DNA of 9,971 nt, from assembly GCA_013813215.1 (NCBI GenBank), contig JACCSC010000137.1:1-9971 (forward strand). Direction: 5' to 3'. This document shows positions 1 to 6,222 of the stretch, in pieces. The position numbers were made by a program, and so were the translations under genes. This stretch comes from Geodermatophilaceae bacterium. GTDB taxonomy: Bacteria; Actinomycetota; Actinomycetes; Mycobacteriales; Geodermatophilaceae. The notes below the pieces were generated by a model that made no database searches, was not told where the DNA came from, and was given only the letters and a program-made list of their open reading frames with translations. Position 1 is the first letter of the stretch. Each line of letters starts with the position of its first letter.

Positions 1-75
1 GATGACGGGTGCTGACGGCTCCGTTGCCCGAGCGTTGCCACACGGCAGACTCATCCGTGGCACGGAGGGTGCGCG

Positions 76-234
76 CTACCGATGCACTGGCTCGCGACCC
101 TCTGGGTCTGCGAACTTCGTTTGGCAGTTATCGCACTGCCACCAAGGGTCCGGCGTGTCTATGCCGCTTGCTGACACGTCCTGGAGTCGGCCGTCCGTGC
201 ACTCGGGGCAGATCCCGTCCTGTCCTGCGCTCAT
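76..234 (-). CDS. Small zinc-ribbon-like protein (hypothetical)
   Basis: This is the 3' part of the frame that carries the recC remnant. From an internal ATG at 234 it would encode 52 residues with two Cys-x2-Cys knuckles (CPEC at residues 9-12 and CDNC at 33-36) separated by 20 residues, followed by TKF. That arrangement suggests a zinc ribbon. There is no convincing ribosome binding site before this ATG, and the Cys-His-containing run just upstream (WCRQHREFA) may belong to the same protein, so it may itself be the tail of a gene whose front was lost when it was joined to recC. No family was recognised. It may be a genuine small protein, a 3' gene remnant or a chance frame. Confidence 0.3.
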   Translation of the reverse strand: MSAGQDGICPECTDGRLQDVSASGIDTPDPWWQCDNCQTKFADPEGREPVHR

Positions 235-447
235 GACCGCGAATTCTCGGTGCTGGCGGCACCACCCCGGTAGTCGCCCCGTCCCGGCGCCGAGGTGGTG
301 GGAGAGCTGCTGGGCGAGCCAGCGTTCGATGCCTTGGGTGGGCACGGCGATCAGGTCGGGGACGAACGGGTCGTCGGGTGGCTCGGCCAGGACCGCGGCG
401 AGGCCGGCGACGAGGGCGTGACCGGACTCCGCGCGGTGCACGTACAT
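76..447 (-). pseudogene. recC: recC 5' remnant (exodeoxyribonuclease V gamma subunit, truncated)
   Basis: The first 57 or so codons from the ATG at 447 read like the start of RecC, the RecBCD subunit that recognises Chi during double-strand break repair. The segment has the order MYVHRAES, DPFVPDLIAVPTQGIERWL, LSHHLGAG, which parallels the E. coli RecC N-terminus (DPFEPEMILVQSTGMAQWL, LSQKFG). A GAAGG five bases before the ATG looks like the native ribosome binding site. RecC homology ends near 277. The frame stays open to a stop at 76-78, but the rest is a Cys-rich sequence unlike RecC. Full-length RecC is about 1,000 residues or more, so this is a severed head, not a working subunit; no recB or recD is in the window. 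The family match is from memory of conserved N-terminal motifs; the pseudogene status is inferred from length. Confidence 0.6.
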
Positions 448-786
448 CCGCGCCTTCGTCCCGCTCGTCACAACCCGCTCTCGTGTTCGGTACGCCCGTT
501 CGTCCGGGCCCTGAGGGAGTGTCCCAGCAGGGTCGGACGGTCTCAATTCAACGGTGACCGAGGGCTCGGTCATCGAGCGGTGGCCGGAGATTGGGTTCGA
601 GCTGCCGCAGGAGGGTTCGTGACGGGGCAGAGTGATGTAACACCACATAGTCGTTGGACTCGCGCAATTCGGTGATCAGCTGTCGCATGTGGGCCGAACC
701 CGTGTGGTGAAGTCGAACACGTTGTCGGCCGCTCTGTTGTCCGAAGTCGGTCGTCGGGTCGAGGGTAGCCGTGGTAGGGCCGCCGC
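448..786. other. Intergenic stretch without recognisable gene
   Basis: Open frames cross this stretch on both strands, but none shows a recognisable domain, a good ribosome binding site or the codon bias of the cbb genes. The part next to 447 probably includes the original upstream region of recC. No tRNA, strong hairpin or repeat was seen. Together with the gene pieces on either side it looks like decayed or rearranged DNA. Confidence 0.4.
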
Positions 787-990
787 TTGCGGCGAGCCAC
801 GCCAGCCGTGCCGATCCACGACGTCCAGGGCGCCGCCCACATGTCGCCGTTCGTCGGACAGGTCGTGACCCTCGCGCCGGCGATCGTGACCGGAGTGCGT
901 AGCAATGGCTATTACATCCAGGACCCGTCACCGGACGCCAACGACGCGACCAGCGAAGGCATCCTCGTCTTCACCAGCATCTGCCGATGA
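787..990 (+). pseudogene. Fragment of ExeM/NucH-like extracellular endonuclease (OB-fold segment)
   Basis: The frame from a TTG at 787 to the TGA at 988-990 encodes 67 residues. The part from about 814 to 978 reads IHDVQGAAHMSPFVGQVV, then VTGVRSNGYYIQDPSPD, then ATSEGILVFTS. This is the pattern of the OB-fold domain that precedes the endonuclease/exonuclease/phosphatase catalytic domain in secreted ExeM/NucH-type nucleases. In that family the segment sits inside a protein of several hundred residues with a signal peptide. Here both the signal peptide and the catalytic domain are missing: an in-frame TAG lies at 775-777 just upstream, and the frame closes right after the conserved VFTS. It is therefore most likely a remnant. 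The family assignment rests on recalled motif order and has not been searched. Confidence 0.5.
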
Positions 991-1000
991 CCAACACCGA

Positions 1001-1378
1001 TCAGACTGGGGTAGGCAGGTCAGGCTGGACCGGGGTGAAGCCGCCGCCGTCATTGGGGATGAAGGGGTGTACCGCCACGACCGCGTCCAGGTTGATCTCG
1101 CCATAGATGTGCGGGAACCACGGCCCGGACGGGTCCTCGTCGATGCCCGGCTCCCACGTGGCCAGTACTGACAGGCGAGCCGGATCGATCTGCAGCAGCA
1201 CCACATCGGTGCGTGCGTTGTAGAGCCGATTGGCCGGCAGGTGAACGGTCCCCGGATCCGAGCAGTGCACGAATCCGTTCCGCTGCAGCGCCTCCGCCAC
1301 GTAGACGCCGGCGACCCGGGCCTGCTGCCATTCCTCGTCGGTGCAGATGTGAAAGAGCATCCGGCCATCATCCCGCAC
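1001..1378 (-). CDS. DUF952 family protein
   Basis: This is a 125-residue protein from a GTG at 1378; an in-frame ATG at 1360 would give 119 residues and begins exactly at the family-typical MLFHICT. The sequence shows the landmarks of DUF952: an N-terminal strand LFHI followed by W, the GFVHCSDP motif (residues 35-42), DVVLLQIDP, and the closing FPHIYGEINLDAVVAVHPF. The conserved His and Cys of GFVHCS and the His of FPHIYG probably line one pocket. No biochemical role is firmly known; a fold link to ADP-ribosyltransferase-like proteins has been suggested for related families, but nothing here proves activity. It starts 9 bp after the stop of the monooxygenase gene, so the two are probably co-transcribed. 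No signal peptide or membrane segment, so cytoplasmic. Confidence 0.82.
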   Translation of the reverse strand: MRDDGRMLFHICTDEEWQQARVAGVYVAEALQRNGFVHCSDPGTVHLPANRLYNARTDVVLLQIDPARLSVLATWEPGIDEDPSGPWFPHIYGEINLDAVVAVHPFIPNDGGGFTPVQPDLPTPV

Positions 1379-1387
1379 ATCGACTGG

Positions 1388-3205
1388 TCAGCTGAGGTGG
1401 TGCACCTCCTGCAGCCCGTACACCGGGGTGGGGATTCCGACCTGGCGGGCCTTGAGTTGCAGCGCGAGGTAGAGCGAATAGTGCCTCGACTGGTGCAGGT
1501 TGCCGCCGTGGAACCACAGCGCCTCCTGCTGGGTCGGCTTCCACATGTTGCGCTGCTCGCCCTCCCAGGGCCCGGGGTCCTTGGTCGTATCCGAGCCGAG
1601 CCCCCAGATCTTGCCGACCTTCTCGGCGACTTCCTGGCTGATCAGCTCCGCGGCCCAACCGTTCATCGGGCCGTAGCCGGTGGCGTAGACGACCAGATCC
1701 GCGGGCAACGTCGTTCCGTCTTCCAGGACGACGGCGTCCTCGGTCAGCTCGCGGACCTGCCCGTGGGCGAGCTTGATGTCGCCGCTGGCCACCAGGTCCG
1801 AGGCGCCGACGTCGATGTAGTACCCCGAGCCGCGGCGCAGGTACTTCATGAACAGTCCCGAGTCGTCGTCGCCCCAGTCCAACCGGAAGCCGGCCCGCTC
1901 CAGCCGGTCGTAGAACTCCTTGTCCCGCCGCTTGATCGCGGCGTACACCGGGATCTGGAACTCGTGCAGGATCCGGTACGGCAGCGAGGCGAAGACAAGG
2001 TCGGCCTTGCGCGTGGTGACTCCTGCCGCCAGCGCACGCTCGGAGTAGAGGTCGCCCAGGCCGATCTCCATCAGCGAGTCCGACCGCACGATGTGCGTCG
2101 GCGTGCGCTGCACCATCGTGACGTCGGCGCCGACCTCCCACAGCGCGGCGCAGATGTCGTGCGCTGAATTGTTCGACCCGATGACCACGGCCCGCTTCCC
2201 GGCGTACTGCTCGGCGCCAGGGTGCTGGGCGGAGTGGTGCTGGTCGCCGCGGAAGACGTCCTGCCCCGGCAGCTCCGGCGTGTACGGCCGGCCGGACATC
2301 CCGGTGGCCATGACCAGCTGCTTGGGCTTGAGCGTGACGTCCGCGCCGTCGCGCTCGACGACGACCGACCATTCGCCCGCCGCCTCGTTGTACGTCGCGC
2401 TCTTGCACTCGGTGGAGCTCCAGTAGTTCAGCTCCATGACCCGGGCGTACATCTCCAGCCAGTCACCGATCTTGTCCTTCGGCGAGAAGACCGGCCAGTT
2501 CTTCGGGAAGTCGATGTAGGGCAGGTGGTCGTACCAGACCGGGTCGTGCAGGGCGAGGGACTTGTACCGCTTGCGCCAGCTGTCACCGGGGCGCGCGTTG
2601 CGCTCGACGATGATGGTGGGTACGCCGAGCTGGCGCAGCCGCGCCCCCAGGGCGATGCCGCCCTGCCCGCCGCCGACGATCACGACGTCCGGCTGGGTCT
2701 GGTACCCCAGTTCCTCGGCCTCCCGCTGCCGGGCCTCGAGCCAGGTTTCCCGGTCCTTGATCGCGCCGTGCTGCACGCCCTTCGGCCGGCGCTCGCTCTG
2801 CGGCTCCTCGTGGCCCGTCAGCTCGTCCAGCGTCGTCAGCAGCGTCCAGCCACCCTCGCTGTTGAGCCGCAGCAATCCGGTGCCGCGGCCCACCGCGGTC
2901 TCGAACTCGAACCAGGCAGTGGTCACCCCGTCAGCCTCGATGGGCGCCTCGGTCGTGGCGAAGTTGCGTGGAGCCGTGTCCTGACCGCGGGCGTTCACCA
3001 GGTCGGCGACCCCGTCGCGGCCCTCGACGGTCTTGATGTTCCACGTGAAGGACACCAGGTCGCGCCAGAAGCACGTCGGGGCGAACAACTCGGCGGCGCG
3101 CCCGCCGTCACCGGCGGCGGCGGCAGCCGCGAAGTCGGCCAGCCACGTGTCCACCCGCGCCTGGGGATCGTCGGTGGCAGCGGGCGCTTCGGTGGTCTGG
3201 GTCAT
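1388..3205 (-). CDS. Flavin-dependent monooxygenase with N-terminal SnoaL/NTF2-like domain
   Basis: This is a 605-residue cytoplasmic protein. The ATG at 3205 follows AGGAG with five bases between. Residues about 15-130 look like a SnoaL/NTF2-like domain (FWRDLVSFTWNIKTVEGRDG). Residues 173-510 form the two-dinucleotide-domain core of group B flavin monooxygenases: FAD-binding GGGQGG (178-183) ending in the acidic VER (200-202), MATGMSG (299-305), a site-identifying FRGDQHHSAQH (318-328), NADPH-binding GSNNSA (343-348), and ATGY (508-511). The FxGxxxH part is present, but the residue four positions after that His is His, not the Trp or Asp of classical Baeyer-Villiger and FMO/YUCCA enzymes, so substrate and reaction (N-, S-oxygenation, Baeyer-Villiger or decarboxylation) cannot be called. 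It lies 81 bp downstream of prk on the same strand and is followed closely by the DUF952 gene. Fusions of this shape are widespread in actinobacteria but mostly uncharacterised. Confidence 0.88.
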   Translation of the reverse strand: MTQTTEAPAATDDPQARVDTWLADFAAAAAAGDGGRAAELFAPTCFWRDLVSFTWNIKTVEGRDGVADLVNARGQDTAPRNFATTEAPIEADGVTTAWFEFETAVGRGTGLLRLNSEGGWTLLTTLDELTGHEEPQSERRPKGVQHGAIKDRETWLEARQREAEELGYQTQPDVVIVGGGQGGIALGARLRQLGVPTIIVERNARPGDSWRKRYKSLALHDPVWYDHLPYIDFPKNWPVFSPKDKIGDWLEMYARVMELNYWSSTECKSATYNEAAGEWSVVVERDGADVTLKPKQLVMATGMSGRPYTPELPGQDVFRGDQHHSAQHPGAEQYAGKRAVVIGSNNSAHDICAALWEVGADVTMVQRTPTHIVRSDSLMEIGLGDLYSERALAAGVTTRKADLVFASLPYRILHEFQIPVYAAIKRRDKEFYDRLERAGFRLDWGDDDSGLFMKYLRRGSGYYIDVGASDLVASGDIKLAHGQVRELTEDAVVLEDGTTLPADLVVYATGYGPMNGWAAELISQEVAEKVGKIWGLGSDTTKDPGPWEGEQRNMWKPTQQEALWFHGGNLHQSRHYSLYLALQLKARQVGIPTPVYGLQEVHHLS

Positions 3206-3270
3206 CAGCTCTCCTGAGGTGAAGAACGGCGGTGAACGCCAGTCAACACCGACCCGGAATGCGAGGCGAC

Positions 3271-3285
3271 CCCGCCGCCGGCGGG
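3271..3285 (-). terminator. Stem-loop just after the prk stop (weak terminator or processing site)
   Basis: CCCGCC-GCC-GGCGGG can form a 6-bp all-GC stem with a 3-base loop, starting 1-2 bases after the prk stop codon. It is not followed by a T-run, so a classical intrinsic terminator is not supported. It may attenuate transcription into the monooxygenase gene or protect the prk mRNA end. Confidence 0.3.
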
Positions 3286-3286
3286 T

Positions 3287-4225
3287 TCAGCGCCCCGCGG
3301 CGACGAGGTGGTGCAGGAGTAGCAGCTGGGTGATGGCCAGCGGCTCGCTGTGCCCGTCCGCGCCGAGCCGGCCCAGCCCGTCCGGTACCTCGCTGCTGCC
3401 GCCCATCGCGGTCCACAGTGACTTGGCCAGCACCTCGGTCTCGGCCGGATCGACGTAGCCGTGCACGTGAAGCGCGTCGACGGGCCGTCCGTCGTCGTCC
3501 CGCAGCAGCTTCAGGTGCATCGTGTAGCGGTCGGTGTTGCTCAGGATGTCGGTCAGGTCGGGGTGTCCCACGGTCGGCCGGAGTATCAGCTCGGCCGACA
3601 GCGGCGTGCCGGGCGGGTCCTCGCGCACGTCGATCGGCGCGAAGCGGACCACGATGTCGGCGTGCGCCCGCTGCGGGCGGATGAACTCCGCGGACTCCGG
3701 TTCCCGGCGGGCCAGCTCGGCCTCCACCTGATCCCGCTCGTAGCCCCGCTCGCCCGTGTCCCGGGCGATCTTCCACTCGTGGCGCAACGGCTCGGGCGGA
3801 TCGAGGTACACCGACACGTCGAAACACGCGCGCGACATCCGGGTGGTCAGCGGCAGCAGCCCCTCGACGATGACGAACTCGCGGGGCTCGACCAGTTCGG
3901 GCCGGACGAGTTCGCCCGTGGAGTGGTCGTAGACCGGCTTGAGGATCGGTTGGCCGGTGGCGAGCAGCTGCAGTTGCTGCTCCATGATCGAGATGTAGTT
4001 GCAGTCGGGGTGCAGGGCGGTGAAAGGCAGCTCCTTGCGCTCGGTCCGGTCGTAGCGGTGATAGTCGTCGGCGCAGATCGAGGTGATCCGCTCGGCACCC
4101 AGCGCGGCCACGATCCCGGCGGTCAGCGTCGTCTTTCCGGCCGCGCTGTCGCCGGCGATGGCGACCATCACCGGCCGTCGCTCGCGCAGCGAGGCGCGGT
4201 GCATCCGCAGCAGTTTGTCGGGCAT
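3287..4225 (-). CDS. prk: Phosphoribulokinase
   Basis: This cytoplasmic enzyme phosphorylates ribulose 5-phosphate with ATP to give ribulose 1,5-bisphosphate, the RuBisCO substrate. The protein is 312 residues, close to the usual 290-340 of bacterial class I enzymes. Visible landmarks are the Walker A loop GDSAAGKTT (residues 25-33), the catalytic-region DDYHRYDR (53-60), LHPDCNY (71-77), KPVYDHSTG (96-104) typical of PRK/uridine kinase folds, and the EGLLPL strand (121-126). The ATG at 4225 was chosen because a strong GAGGAGG lies just before it and the protein then begins normally; the frame stays open far upstream but that part is opposite the response regulator gene. It is the first gene of a minus-strand group with the monooxygenase and DUF952 genes, and diverges from the response regulator. 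It is often named cbbP or prkB. A uridine kinase is an alternative fold match, but the cbb context favours PRK. Confidence 0.93.
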   Translation of the reverse strand: MPDKLLRMHRASLRERRPVMVAIAGDSAAGKTTLTAGIVAALGAERITSICADDYHRYDRTERKELPFTALHPDCNYISIMEQQLQLLATGQPILKPVYDHSTGELVRPELVEPREFVIVEGLLPLTTRMSRACFDVSVYLDPPEPLRHEWKIARDTGERGYERDQVEAELARREPESAEFIRPQRAHADIVVRFAPIDVREDPPGTPLSAELILRPTVGHPDLTDILSNTDRYTMHLKLLRDDDGRPVDALHVHGYVDPAETEVLAKSLWTAMGGSSEVPDGLGRLGADGHSEPLAITQLLLLHHLVAAGR

Positions 4226-4339
4226 GGTGCCTCCTCGCCCCGGCGTTCCGTCGACGCTAGTCAGCGCAGGGCCCCGGGCCACCCCACCCGCGGGGGATTC
4301 ACGGGGTGAGCGTCCCGCCTCCGGACTACGGTGCGACGC
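4226..4339. promoter_or_regulatory. Divergent intergenic region between prk and the response regulator
   Basis: This 114-bp gap must hold the promoters of both divergent units. On the minus strand a TAGCGT (4259-4254) fits the TANNNT -10 pattern about 28 bases before the prk start. On the plus strand TACGGT (4327-4332) fits the same pattern and ends 7 bases before the ATG at 4340. No convincing -35 hexamer accompanies either one. The middle is GC-rich, with a short GGCCC-C-GGGCC inverted repeat near 4270-4280. Regulation of both sides by one protein bound here is possible but not shown. Confidence 0.35.
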
Positions 4340-4999
4340 ATGTCGGGGCCGCGCAGGCGGGTCGTCCTGGTCGACGACCACGAGATGGTGCGCGCCGGCC
4401 TGAAGTCGATGCTGTCCCGCTTCCCTGACGACGTCCGTGTGGTCGGGGAGGCGGCCACCGCCGCCGAGGGGTTCAGCGTCGTGACCGGTCTGCTGCCCGA
4501 CGTGGTGCTCACCGACGTCCGCATCGGAGCGGACAGCGGTCTGGACCTGTGCCGCCGGCTGACCGCGGCTCAGTGCGCGTCCCGGGTGCTGTTCCTGACG
4601 GTGTACGACGACGAGCAGTACCTCTTCCAGGCGCTGCGGGCCGGAGCGGCCGGATACCTGATCAAGCGGGTGACCGGGGCCGAACTCGTCGCCCACGTGC
4701 ACGCGGTCTGCTCCGGCGAGGTCGTGGTCGATCCCACCCTGGCCGGGCGCATTGCGGTGTCCGCCGCGCGAATGCAAGCCGGGGAGTTCTGGCCCGGCGC
4801 GCATCTGGGCCTGACCCAGCGGGAGAGCGAGGTGCTCGCCCTGATGGTCGCGGGGCTGTCCAATCGCGCCGTCGCCGCGCGGCTGGTTGTCGGTGAGGAG
4901 ACGGTCAAGAGCCACGTCCGCGGCATCTACCGCAAGCTCGGCGTGGGGGACCGGGCCACGGCGGTGGGTACTGCGTTGCGCGAGGGCCTCTACCAGTGA
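4340..4999 (+). CDS. NarL/LuxR-family two-component response regulator
   Basis: This cytoplasmic DNA-binding regulator is 219 residues from the ATG at 4340 (222 from a GTG at 4331). The receiver domain (about 7-125) has the acidic pair DD (12-13), the phospho-acceptor Asp59 in VVLTDVRIG, the switch Thr87 in LFLTVYDD, and Lys109 in YLIKR. The C-terminal LuxR helix-turn-helix (about 157-219) has LTQRESEVLALM, GLSNRAVAARL and ETVKSHVRGIYRKLGV, all typical of NarL/FixJ proteins. All residues needed for phosphorylation are present. No good Shine-Dalgarno sequence precedes either start, but a -10-like TACGGT lies 7 bases before the ATG, so a leaderless transcript is plausible. Its stop overlaps the start of the kinase gene, so the two are surely one unit and likely partners. 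Target genes are unknown; its position between prk and cbbR makes the cbb genes candidates. Confidence 0.93.
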   Translation: MSGPRRRVVLVDDHEMVRAGLKSMLSRFPDDVRVVGEAATAAEGFSVVTGLLPDVVLTDVRIGADSGLDLCRRLTAAQCASRVLFLTVYDDEQYLFQALRAGAAGYLIKRVTGAELVAHVHAVCSGEVVVDPTLAGRIAVSAARMQAGEFWPGAHLGLTQRESEVLALMVAGLSNRAVAARLVVGEETVKSHVRGIYRKLGVGDRATAVGTALREGLYQ

Positions 5000-6222
5000 G
5001 CGCCGAGGCACTTTCCGCCGCGGGGGCGCAGGGCGCAGGCCTGCTCGGTGCCGATCCGGCCGGGCTCGCCGCCGCCGTCGTGCTGCTCGCCGTCGAGCGG
5101 CAGTCGCCGATCCAGGCCGCGGCGCTGGACGCCTTGGCCGCCGGACTCGCGGACCAACTGGGCGAGGTCGGGGACCGGCTGGTCGTCATTGATCTGGGCG
5201 GCGGTTCACGTCACGTCGCCCGCTCTGGGGCCGGGGCTCACGAGCCGGGACCACCGGCGGGCGGACCTGGTGAGCTCGGTTGGGTGATGTCCCACAATCG
5301 GGCGATCCTCCTCCGAGGCACTCGTGAATCGGGCTCGATCGAGGGGAAGGTCTGCGGGAACGCGCTGCCGATCGTCGGCGCCGCCGCTCCGGTCCCGGCC
5401 GCGGGCGGCGAGGCGATCGGCACCTTGGCCGTGTACGGGCCGCCGGGGATGCACGTCGACGCGGCGGAATTGCTGGCCCTGCGGCGGATCGCCGGGCTCG
5501 CGGGCCTGCTGGTCGCCGCCGCCAACGGATCCGCCGACCAGGGGCGGTGGACCGTGCAGACGCTGGAGGCCGAGCGGGCCAGGCTGGCCGCGGACATCCA
5601 CGACGGGATCGCCCAACGGTTGGTCAGCCTGACGTTCCACCTGGATGCGGCGTCCCGGGCGATCGACTCCGACCCAGCGTTCGCGGTCGAGCAGGTCGCC
5701 AAGGCGCAGGAACTGGCGCAGCTGGCCGCGGCCGAGACGCGCGCCGCCATCGGCGGTCTGCGCCCGCCCGTTCTCGACGACCTCGGCCTGCCGCTGGCCC
5801 TGCTGGGGCTGGCCCGGACGGCCGGCGCCATCGCGGTGGATACCGCCAGGGTCCGCTGCCAGCACCGGATGCCGGACGCCGTACAGACCGCGTTCTACCG
5901 GATCGCGCAAGAGGCGCTGCAGAACGTGGTCCGCCACGCCGGCGCCACCCAGGCCGTGCTCACGTTCGAGTGCTCGGAGCGCGACGTGCGGCTGACCTTG
6001 AGCGACGACGGCGTCGGGTTGGAGCCCGGATCAGCCGGTGCGCCCGGCCAGGGCGTGGGGCTGGCGGCGATGCGCCAGCGCGCAGCGTCGGTCGGCGCGG
6101 CGTTCGCGGTCCGGTCGCGGCGGGGCGCCGGTACGACGGTCGAGGTGGTGCTCACCCCGGGTCATCCAGCCGACGACGGCCTGCGCCGCGGCGACGACCA
6201 GCCGGGCATGCCGAGCAGGTAG
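4996..6222 (+). CDS. Cytosolic GAF-like/HisKA_3 sensor histidine kinase (NarL/DesK type)
   Basis: This 408-residue kinase begins at a GTG that overlaps the regulator's stop (GTGA), with GAGGG nine bases upstream. Residues about 20-175 resemble a GAF-type sensor domain (conserved pattern around GKVCGNALPIVGAAAPV and GTLAVYGPP). The dimerisation helix follows with phospho-acceptor His202 in ADIHDGIAQRLVSL. The HATPase_c domain carries the N box (AFYRIAQEALQNVVRHA, Asn310), G1 box DDGVG (337-341), G2 box GQGVGLAAM (351-359) and G3 box GAGTTVE (377-383). There are no membrane segments, so it probably senses a cytoplasmic signal (redox state, gas or metabolite); the ligand cannot be told. A single Cys120 in the GAF-like part is notable but not diagnostic. 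The last 20 or so residues lie past the ATPase fold and are encoded by the stretch that overlaps the cbbR 3' end. Confidence 0.9.
   Translation: MSAEALSAAGAQGAGLLGADPAGLAAAVVLLAVERQSPIQAAALDALAAGLADQLGEVGDRLVVIDLGGGSRHVARSGAGAHEPGPPAGGPGELGWVMSHNRAILLRGTRESGSIEGKVCGNALPIVGAAAPVPAAGGEAIGTLAVYGPPGMHVDAAELLALRRIAGLAGLLVAAANGSADQGRWTVQTLEAERARLAADIHDGIAQRLVSLTFHLDAASRAIDSDPAFAVEQVAKAQELAQLAAAETRAAIGGLRPPVLDDLGLPLALLGLARTAGAIAVDTARVRCQHRMPDAVQTAFYRIAQEALQNVVRHAGATQAVLTFECSERDVRLTLSDDGVGLEPGSAGAPGQGVGLAAMRQRAASVGAAFAVRSRRGAGTTVEVVLTPGHPADDGLRRGDDQPGMPSR

Noticed and set aside
548..688. Minus-strand frame starting MRQLITELRESND, considered as a Phd-like antitoxin start
   Set aside because: Only the first dozen residues look suggestive; the rest does not fit an antitoxin, no toxin gene follows, and there is no ribosome binding site.
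1..1000. Insertion sequence, integrase or attachment site as the cause of the gene remnants
   Set aside because: No transposase or recombinase motifs, terminal inverted repeats, target duplications or tRNA fragment could be seen.
928..1380. Alternative frame from an ATG at 1380 overlapping the DUF952 gene
   Set aside because: The translation is Arg/Ser/Pro-rich without family motifs, whereas the 1378 frame has the full DUF952 pattern.
1241..3217. Long plus-strand open frames opposite the monooxygenase gene, and a second minus-strand frame at 1368-2408
   Set aside because: They are shadows caused by GC-rich codon bias; the translations are low-complexity and have no domains, while the true frame shows clear FAD and NADPH motifs.
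4226..5011. Upstream continuation of the prk frame on the minus strand (262 extra codons)
   Set aside because: It lies opposite the response regulator gene, has no PRK-family content, and the ATG at 4225 has a strong ribosome binding site and gives a normal-length enzyme.
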